Assembly: GCF_004011505.1 (NCBI RefSeq)
Contig: NZ_SAUN01000001.1
Coordinates: 5,855,501 to 5,919,500 of the forward strand
DNA from: Nonomuraea polychroma
GTDB taxonomy: Bacteria; Actinomycetota; Actinomycetes; Streptosporangiales; Streptosporangiaceae
Length of the DNA: 64,000 bases
Direction of reading: 5' to 3'
Position 1 is the first letter of the stretch; every line of letters starts with the position of its first letter. A model generated the notes under the pieces. The model had not been told where the DNA came from. It ran no database searches and saw only the letters and a program-made list of their open reading frames with translations. Both the position numbers and the translations under genes were made by a program. This document shows positions 25,043 through 34,100 of this stretch, piece by piece.

Positions 25043-26383
25043 TCAGGACTCGGCCACCAGAGGGACGCGATCGCGGGCCAGCACCTGCTCGCAGGCCAGC
25101 AGCAGCACCCCCGCGCTCCAGGCGTGCGACAATGTCAGGTACATGCCCTTCGGCTGGAAGCAGTCCGTCTGGTAGTAGCGCTCGGTGATCATGCCGCGGT
25201 AGGCGTTGACGTCGCCGTCGGCCGCCGGGAGCAGCTGGCGGAAACACTCCAGGGTCTCGTGCGCCCGCTCGGCATAGTAGGGATCGCCGAGCGCCTGAGA
25301 CAGCTCGATCAGCTCGGCCGTGCACACCAGCCCGTACGCGTGCACATGCTGGTTCGACGGTGAGGCCTGGTCGGCGCCGCGAGTGGCGAAGCCGTACACG
25401 CCGAGCGGGCTGCGAGGCGGGAAGCGCACGTTGTAGGAGTAGCGGAAGGTGAGCATCGAGTCGGGGGCGCGGCGGGCCAGGTCGAGCCAGCGGCGCTCGC
25501 CCGTGCGGCGGTGCAGCGCCATGTACGCGATCACGGCCGCGTAGCCGTCCTCCGAGGTCGGGGCGAAATCCACGTCCTCGGGCGCGCCGTAGACGAACTC
25601 GTCGTCGACGAACGCCGCGTAATACTCCTCCGCCCGCTCGGCCGCGCGCAGGTAATGCTCCTCACCGGCCTCGGCCAGGGCGGCCACCCAGGTCAGGCCG
25701 GAGGCCCCCGACCAGGACAGCACCTCGCCGGTGGCGGCGTGGTGCAGCGTGCCGAGGTTGCCGTCGGGGCGCTGGCGGGCGACCATCGCGTCCAGGTTGG
25801 AGCGGGCGGCGGCCAGCCAGCCGGGCTCCGGCCGCAACCGCAGCGCCCGCAGCAGGAACAACGTCGCCTCGCCCAGCGTGCGGGCGTGCAGGGCGTCCTT
25901 GACCGGCGTCCAGCTCGTGTTCCTCGCCGGGCTGCCAGACGTGGGTGGCGGCCTGGGCGGGCAGCGGCAGCACCGAGCCGTAGTAGGTGATCGGATATTC
26001 CTGGTACGGGAACACCATCGAGACCGTGGCCCGGCCGGCCGAGTGCTCGATGGCCAGGCCCGTGGTACCGAGCGGCGACTCCTCGTCCGCGATCAACGCG
26101 ACGCCGAAGACGTCGCCCCACGCCATGACGGCCGGGGTGGCGGCCCGGTCGGCGCGGAATCCCCACCGGGACGACACCATCTCCTCCGGTCGGTCGGCGC
26201 CCGCCTCGAAACGGGGGAAGACCCGCTCGCAGGCCGCGGGCCGGTTCTCGCCGTAGAACAGGCCGGGGATCAGCCACCACGGGTCGGCGGCCGGCACCGA
26301 CCTGCTGACGCGTACCCTGCCGGCGGCCGGCGCGGCCCCGTCGTAGCGGATGGTGAGGCGCAGCTCGCGGCGGCTCGTAAACC
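25043..26383 (-). pseudogene. C-terminal part of a disrupted carbohydrate-active protein (alpha/alpha-barrel type)
   Basis: Two adjacent frames encode one protein-like sequence. From about 26383 to 25908 it reads RRELRLTIRYDGAAP, WWLIPGLFYGENRPA, GVALIADEESPLG, FPYQEYPITYYGS; from about 25903 to 25043 it continues VKDALHARTLGEATLFLLRA, RQRPDGNLGTLHH, NQHVHAYGLVCTAELI and ends at a TGA. The break is a frameshift at 25904-25907. The second part looks like a six-hairpin (alpha/alpha) glycosidase or epimerase fold; the first like a beta-sandwich domain. There is no start of its own; upstream it runs into an intein in a third frame. I think the missing N-terminus is the stub at 36486-36662. Confidence 0.75.
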
Positions 26384-26400
26384 GTCTCGCTGGGGGCGCA

Positions 26401-27522
26401 GTTGTGCACCAACACCCCGTCAACGATGAAAGTGTGCTCCGGGTCGTCGACAGTGACGTCATACACGTCGCCGACGTCGACCGGCTCTACGCTCGCCACG
26501 TCCACCCACACGATCCCGGCTTCGGCGTCGTGCTCGGCATGCCGCTTCATGGGGGCGTCGACGGCCCACTGCACGCGGTAGGACTCCGACGCACCGTCGA
26601 TCTTCCGGCCGTCCACCCACGACTCGCTCGCGGAACTCCGCACGCTGAAGGTAGGGGTGTGCCCGAGTGAGCGCACCAGCATCGCCACGCTGACCGCGAG
26701 CGCGCGACTGACGGTGCTGACGGAGATTCGCCGTGACTGACCGCCACGCTGCGACTCGTGCCCGTCAGCGTCGCAGTACCCGGCGAGCAGCGCCGCGCGC
26801 AGGTCGGCTGGCCAGTGCATCGCCGACGCCGGAACCTGCTTGTCGCGGGCGCTGCGACCCGCGCCCAGTTCGGCGAACCAATCCCGCGCGGCCGAGCGCA
26901 ACTCGAACTGGGTGACGGTCGGGTACTCGCGACGGCTGAACCCGATCTCGGCGAGGACGAGTTGCTTCTCCAGGTGATCGGCCTCGCCGTGGGCACTGCA
27001 CAGGTAGGAAGCGTCCATGTCGGCGCGCCCGTTCCCGGCTTTGCGCTTGCGAGAGGTCCACCCGTCACCGAGGTAGCGACCGAGGATGTACGCGCGGGCC
27101 TGCGCCACGTCCGGATCATCGCCGAGGAAGGCGTCGTGGACCTCAGGTCCGACCAGCAGCGGCAGTGCGATCTGGTCACCCCGGCGCAGGTCTGCGGCCG
27201 GGATGAACTCGGGAGCCTCGAACCGGTTGAGGCCGGGGCGCCCCGGGCGACCGACGTTCCCATCGGCGCTCTGCGACTCCCGGGCGCGCAGTCCGCCCGC
27301 CGTGATCCGGTTGCGGCGCGCCCAGATCGGGTGCTCCGCAGTGACGGTGCTCACCACGCCCTGCGCGCGCAGTTCCAGCCGTTCGGCCTCGCGGGTGAAT
27401 ACCGCGCTGACGGTGCGCACGGCGCCGGAGCCGGTGACCACCTGGTCGCCGATCTCGATCTCTTCGATCGGCACGAGACCGTCTCCCCGGACGGTCCGAA
27501 CGTAGCCGTCAAACGCGACTGG
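26401..27522 (-). other. Degraded LAGLIDADG intein lacking a visible first catalytic residue
   Basis: The open frame encodes a full mini-intein plus homing endonuclease. Splicing block A is seen as VPIEEIEIGDQVV, block B as STVTAEHPIWARR, two LAGLIDADG helices as AYILGRYLGDGW and RAALLAGYCDADGH, and the C-terminal blocks as VGDVYDVTVDDPEHTFIVDG and VLVHN, followed by Cys (+1) at 26398-26400. At the N-terminus there is no Cys or Ser at the expected first position (a Pro codon, 27520-27522), and a TGA stop lies two codons further upstream at 27526-27528. Splicing is therefore not expected. No N-terminal extein precedes it; the immunity-type gene ends at 27554, and the C-extein continues in another frame. 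Confidence 0.8.
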
Positions 27523-27553
27523 GAATCAGCCCTGCATTCATTGCGCGGGAAGC

Positions 27554-28111
27554 TTAGATAAAGGGGTTTTCGTCGCGAGTTTCGCGCTCATATGGATATT
27601 GAATTACTCCAATAAGCTCTATAAGTTGTTCTTTAACCTCGGCCCATCGAGCTCTCCGCGCAGCTTCGATGGACTGTTCGGTGCTAAAATTAGACCTTTT
27701 GGCAGCGCATTGGCCAACGATTTTTTGAGCCTCCTTTGCCACGTCTAGCACGTTAGGCTTAAAGCGATTCTTGTGAATGATGTGAGCCTGCTCCATTTCT
27801 CGCTGAGCGATCGCGTTTACGGCGATCGCCGCGACCCACATGATATCTTCAGAAGTTCGGTCACTTCCGTCTCTTCCAGAGAAATACTCGTGATGCGATT
27901 TTGCCAGCTCAGATACATCTACACGCGCCTCGATAAATTCTCTAGCTGTCGCAATATAGGCAAGCGCTAGATCGAGATGTGTAGAACTTAGTTCATCGCT
28001 GCAGGCGCGAAGGGCGCGTTCGGCGAACTTGAGTGAGAGGATCTTGGATTCGAATTCTCCGACTTCACACAGGAGTTCGTTGAGGATGCGAGGAATAACA
28101 ATCACTACCAT
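27554..28111 (-). CDS. Putative immunity protein of the RHS toxin
   Basis: A 185-residue, probably all-alpha protein (MVVIVIPRILNELLCEVGEF at the start, charged helical repeats later). I do not recognise the family. Its position and composition argue for an immunity role: it begins inside the last codons of the RHS gene (7-bp overlap, same strand), directly after the toxin tip, and is visibly poorer in G+C than the rest of the window, with AT-ended codons common. This overlap would ensure it is made with the toxin. The function is inferred from context only. Confidence 0.7.
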   Translation of the reverse strand: MVVIVIPRILNELLCEVGEFESKILSLKFAERALRACSDELSSTHLDLALAYIATAREFIEARVDVSELAKSHHEYFSGRDGSDRTSEDIMWVAAIAVNAIAQREMEQAHIIHKNRFKPNVLDVAKEAQKIVGQCAAKRSNFSTEQSIEAARRARWAEVKEQLIELIGVIQYPYERETRDENPFI

Positions 28112-31100
28112 GACCGCCTTCCAACGTTCAGAGCTTCCAGCATTTGTTCAGGAGTTCCCGCAACCTTCCTGAGCTGATTCAGGCCATATAGATCCTTGAG
28201 ACGATCTGCGTTCATAAACTGCTCGCCAGGGAAGCCTCCACTAGAGGTCTTCAGTTCGACCACCCATCCGACGGGCGCTCTCGGGTTGGAAGGGTCAATC
28301 ACGAGGAAGTCTCCCATCGAACTCTTACCATGAGTTCTGAATATCTGGAGGTTCGGCTTCTTAGCGAGAAGGTCCTTGACGAATTTAAGCTCGGCCTTGG
28401 TCATTGCGTAGGCGCCACCAGCTGCTTGTTGGCCCGGCTTAATTCTAACTGGTGCAAAGCAGTTGGTGTTGTGAACGAGGACGTTAACGTCCCCGACGCC
28501 AACATGGTAGGTATGAATGTCGGCGACAGACAGGTTGTATACCTGTTGCGGTGCTGTCCAACGCTTCACATCGGTGACTTGGATCCACGTGCCGACGGAG
28601 GTGCGAAGCCATGATCCCGGCTGGAGATAGGTGGCATCAATCCACTTCCGCAGGGAAGGCACCCAGAAGGGATGCTGGGCCGTTGCAATGACCGACTTAT
28701 GCTCGGCTTCCCCTTCGCGCTCCGTCCTGATGGTGATCTTGATCAGGTTCTTCGTGCCGGAGCTGTTGATCAGTGCGGTGACCTTTTTGGCTACCGTCTC
28801 CCCGGTGGTTGGGTCGGTGGCGAGGACTTCGTCTCCGACGCGTACGTCCTCAATCGGTTTACGGCTGCCGTCCGCCATCAGCACCAGGGTTCCCGGCGCA
28901 AAGCTGCTCCACTTGCACGCGTTCGCGGCGGCCTGCACGGCTTTTTGAACCGTTGGGAATTTGGCAAGCAGCTTGCCTGCCTTAATAAAAGCCCCACCCG
29001 GAAGAAAGTTGGTTGCAGCGAGCACGCATCCCCCAACGCTTCCCTCGAGGCAAGCGTTAAAGTCCTCTACGAATAATTCGTAGGCACCAGTCCAGAAGCC
29101 CTCCCACAATTTCTTACGCGACAGCTCCAGCACCTGCTTACCGGTCAGCCCCAGCGTTTTGACCAGTCTTTTACACTCCGTCAAGTCGCCAAAGGCATTG
29201 CCGGCGCACTGGTCGTAGAACTTCTTCGCCATAACGAGTTCTGCCGATGCTTTAAGCATCGCGGAGCATTGCTTGACGGTCATTGCCTTCTGGCATTCGG
29301 TGCCCTGGCCGTGGTCCGGGTTGCCCCCACCGATGGCGGGTGTAGGACTTCCCGACTTTATCCATTGCTGCCTCGCGCGATACTGGGCGTATCGAATGAG
29401 GATGTTGATCTCAGCATCGGTTGCCCCGAGATAGGCCACCTCGATGATCTGATTAATGTCCTTCGTCGAGAGCCGCCAGAAGCTATCTGTGATCTGTGTT
29501 CCGTTCGGCAGATGGCCCCTCAACTTCATTTGATCTTTGGACATGACGAGGACGACGTCGCCATTAAGCTCGCCTGCGAGGAGGCAGGTGGTGCAAAGCT
29601 CCGCCGTGCCGCCGCCTCCGTAGCAGCTTCCGATGCAATAGCCTCCTCCGTCGCTGCTGCTCCCGCCGCCGATGACGATGCCGTGCTGGGCGTAGATGTC
29701 GATGGCCGATTGGTAGTCGATGCCTGGCGTGTAGGGCGAGTCCCAGGTGGTGCCGGCCGCGCCGATGGTGGCGTGGCCGGTGGGGTCGGTTCCGGTCAGG
29801 GGTGAGGCGTTGGCGTAGGTGTAGCGGTTGGCCTGCACCGAGGGGCTGGGGGTGAGGGTGGCGGTGTCGCGGCTGGTGAAGGTGCCGGTGCCGGGCTGGT
29901 ACCAGCGGGCGTGCATGTTGACCTTGCCGGTGTCCGGGTCGGTGTACTCGCCCTGGTAGCCCAGTTGGGTCTTGGTGCCGGTCTGCGCGAGGACGGTGCC
30001 GAACGGGTCATAGGCCGTGGAGGTCTGCAGGCTGGTGGTGAAGGTGGCCACCAGGTCGCCGTGCAGGTCGCTCAGCGCCGCGGCTGCAGTGCCGTTGCCT
30101 TCCTTGAGGCCGAGCAGGCCGCCACCGGCATCGCGGGAGTACTGCGCTTGCACGGCACCACCGCTGTCGGTGATCGCGGCCAGGTCGTTGCCCAGACCGG
30201 AGTAGGCGAACAGCTGCTTGGCGCCGCCGCTGATGCGGGAGGCGACACGGTCGAGGGCGTCGTAGCTGTAGAGGCTGTCGCGGTCAGCGATCAGCCGGTC
30301 GAAAGCGTCGAAGGTGTAGTTGGTGGTGGCGCCGGCCTTTGTCTCGGTGGCCAGCGTGCCTCGCGGGGTATAGGTGTAGTCGGTGCCGTCGCCGCTGGTC
30401 AGCCGGTTGCGCTCGTCGTAGGCGAAGGTCTTGTCGCCGGCCTTGGTACGGTTGCCTGCGGCGTCCCACTCATACGCGGTTCTGGTGCCGCCGGGGGCGG
30501 TCCAGGAGGTGATCCTGCCAGCGTGGTCATAGGTGTAGGCGTTGGTGCCCGCGCCGGCGGTGCCTGTGGTGGTCTTGGTGGTGAGGTTGTCGTCCTTGTC
30601 CCACCCATAAGTGATCTTGGCGAGCTGGGTGCCGGAACCGTTCTTCAGCGTCTGGCCGGTGACGCGGTTCAAGTTGTCGTAGTCGAAGGTTTGAGTGCTG
30701 GCCGTGCCGCTAGTGGCGGTGATGGTCTTCAGCCGGCTGGCCGGGTCGTAGCCGTAGGTCAGGGTGCGAGCGGTGACCGGGTCGGTGACGGTCTTCAGCC
30801 GGTTGACGTTGTCGTAGGTGAAGGTCGCAGTGCCGGCCGCGTCGATGCGCTGGGTGGGATTGCCAAGCGCATCGTAGGCGTAGGCGGTCTCCTGGGTGGC
30901 GCCGCGCGAGACCTTCAGCGGTAGGTTCCGGTCGTTGTAGTCCACCGTCAGATCGCCAGCCGTGGTGGCCCGTCCAGCCAGGTCGTAGCCGAAGGTCCGC
31001 TCGGCCGTCGCGGCGCCGCCCCCGGTGCCGCTCTCCTTGGTGAGCCGGCCCAGGTGGTCGTAGGTACGGTCGATGCGCACCCCGCCGGGCTGGACGGTGG

Positions 31101-34100
31101 CCGTCTGGTTACCGGCCGCGTCGTAGATGTGGGTCCAAGTGCGGTCGGCCGCATCCGGGTGCGCTGTGGTGGCCGGCTCGGTCACTGTTTCCACCTGCCC
31201 GAGGCCGTTGTAGCCGGTCCAGGTGGCATTGCCGCGGCCGTCGGTGAGGCGGGTGCGGGCGCCGGTGGCGTCGTAGCCGAAGCTCGTGGTGATCGACTCG
31301 CTGGCCGAGACCGGCTCGATGAGCGAGGTGGCGCGGTTCAGCGCGTCGAAGGTCTGCTTGGTGACGTGGCCTTCAGGTGAGGTGGCGCTGGTCGTGTTGC
31401 CCGCCAGGTCGTAGCCGTAGCCGTAGGTCCGCAACACCGCGCCGGTGGCGTCGAGGTCCTTGGCGACGGTCTTGCGGCCGGCCAGGTCGTATTCGGCGAT
31501 GCTGGCGTTGCCGTTCGGGTCGGTCATCTTGACCGGGCGGCCGGCGAGGTCGTGGTCCATGGTGGTCTTGTTGGTCGCCGGGTCGGTGACCGACGTGGTC
31601 TCACCGGCCGCATTGACCGTGAAGCTGGTGACCTTGACACCGGTACCTGGGTCCGGGCTGGTCTGCTTGACCAGCCGGCCGCCGTCGTCGTACTCCATCT
31701 TTGTGGTGTACGCCGCGCTGGCGGGCTTGCGTTCGATCTGGGTGGAGGTGATCTGCCGGCCGAGGTCGTCGTAGGTGGCCTGGCTGCGCGCACCGGTCGC
31801 GTCGACGGTGGCCAGCTTCTCCCCGGCCAGGTCGTACTCGGTCACCCAGGTGCCCGGGGCCTGACCGTCGGGGGCGGGGTCGGTGACGCGGACCTGCCGC
31901 CCAAGCTGGTCATAGTCGTAGGAGGTGACGTAGCCGCGCGGGTCGGTAGTGGTCTTGCGCTGCCCGGCCGCATCGTAGGAGTGCCGGACGGTCGACGTGA
32001 TCGTACTGCCGCCCGGCGGCGTGTATGCCGGCGCAGCGGCGCTGGTCAGCCGGCCTGCCTTGTCGAAGGTGGAGACGAAGGTGCGGCCTTCGGCGTCGCG
32101 CTGGTGCGTGGTGTTGCCCACCACGTCGTAGCCGACCAGGGTGGCCGGGCGGGCCGGGGCGGCGGTGCCGTTCTTATCGACCTGCACCTGCGGCGCCTTG
32201 ATCTCCACCAGCCGGTCCAGGATGTCGTAACGCACCGTGGTCGTGTAGTCGGCGGCGTTGGCGCCGTCGGCGTTGCCGCGCGGATCGGTGCTGGCAACGG
32301 GCAGACCACGATCGTTGTAGTCGGTTGTGGACACGATGTCCTGGGCGCCGTTTTCGATGGTCTGCCGGGTCGGCTGATTCAGCTTGTTGTAGGCGTATGT
32401 GGCGCTCTCGGTACGGCTGCTGCCGGCCGCTGTCCGGGTGGTTTTGGTGACGTTGCCGTTGGCGTCGTAGCCGAGCTCGGTCACGCGCTCCAGCCCGTTC
32501 GGGTTGGAGGCCGAGCGCGGGTCCAGCACCTGTGCCATGAGCCGGCTTGCCTCGTCGTATTCGAAGATGGTGATGGTGGTGCCGTTGCCGGTCATCTGCT
32601 CGATCAGGTTGCCGGCCGGGTCGTATTCCTCGGCCTTGACCACCACGTCCCGCGGCGTGGTGGAGCCGTTCAGCTTGGCATCGTCGGCGATCTGCTGCTT
32701 GAGCCGGTTGTCCATCCAGTACACGTTGGTGGACTTGCGGCCCATCACGTCCACCATGGACGTCAGCCGCCCACCCGGGTCATAGCCGCGGGTTTCCAGC
32801 ACCACGTCCGTGGCCGGCTGCGGGTTGACCGGGCTGCCGGTCCAGCCCTTCAGCGTGCTCGTGGTCAGTTCACCGCGCTTGCTGTAGGCCTGCTCGATGA
32901 CCGTGCCACGCGCGTCGGTGGTGCGGATGACCTGGCCGCGGTGGTTCCACACCTGCCGGGCGATGCCGCCCTCGGCGTTGGTGAGCGAGTCCTGGCGGCC
33001 GTGCGCGTCGTAGGTGAAGGTCGTCACCCGATCCGGCTCGCCGCCGGTCAGGTCGGCGATCGTCTCGGTCAGCGGGTTTCCGTCGGGGTCGTAGGTGGTG
33101 CGGGTCTGCGCGGTGTGCGTGACCCCGCTGATCTCGTTCTTCACCGCCGGGGCAGTGCCGGCAACCAGCCGGCCCCGCCCGTCATAGGTAAAGGTGGTCT
33201 TCGTCCCGTCCGGCACGGCCTGCGAGATGCGCGTGCTGGCGACCATGCGGCCGAGCGCGTCGTGGTCCAGCTTGACCACCAGGCCCTCGGGGCTGGTCTG
33301 CTCGGCCAGGTCACCGGCCGCGGTGTAGCGGTATTGCCAGGTGCTGCCGCGCGCGTCGGTCTTGCTCTTCACCAACCCCGCCGGGGTGGTGCCGCCGCCG
33401 ACCGCTGCCTCGCTGCCATCGGTGTAGGCGATACTGGTTGAGCGGCCCTGCGGGAAGTCCGCCGTGGCAGGGGTGGTCTGCTTGGTCTGCTCCCCGTAGC
33501 TGTTGTACTCGATCGTCGTGGCGAAGGTGGGGTCGGTGTCACTGGCCGAGCGGCCGTCCCGGTAGGCCGTCACCTGGTCGTTACGCGGGTCGAACGGGTC
33601 GCTGGCATTCAGGTAGTAGGTCCAGAACTCGATCGCGCACTCCCCCGGCGCCCGGCAGTACTGCCGGCCCAGAGTGTTGCCGCGCTTGTCCTGGTAGATC
33701 TCGTTGGCGATGTCGTTGCGGTCGATCACCTTCGTGAGAAAGCCCGCCTGGTCGTACTCGTACCAGATGGTGTAGCCGAGTTGATCGGTCTCGCCCCGGA
33801 TGCGGTAACCGCGCCAGGCGTCGTAGAGGTAGACGAGGGTGTTGTTGTCCGGGTCGGTCACCGTCACCTGCGCCTCACCGGACTGCTGCTCGATGCCGAT
33901 GTCGCCGATCTTCCAGGTGCCTGCGTCGCTGTCGACGTGGGTGGCGATCCGGTCGGTCTTGGCGTCGTAGGTGTTGACCGTCCACACCCGCCCGGACGGC
34001 AGGGTGGTCTTGGTGAGCTTGTGCGGGGCGCCGGTGCGGGCGGCGTAGTGGCCGGCAACTTCGGCCGCGGTCAGCGGCTTGCCGTACAGCGCCACCTCAT

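Noticed and set aside
26401..27522. The intein frame as a free-standing homing endonuclease gene
   Set aside because: It contains complete Hint splicing blocks on both sides of the endonuclease and ends in HN/Cys, so it derives from an intein; no own start with a ribosome site.
29870..34000. Dense short repeats suggestive of a CRISPR or tandem array
   Set aside because: They are the coding YD repeats of the RHS protein: imperfect, in frame, with no constant repeat/spacer lengths.
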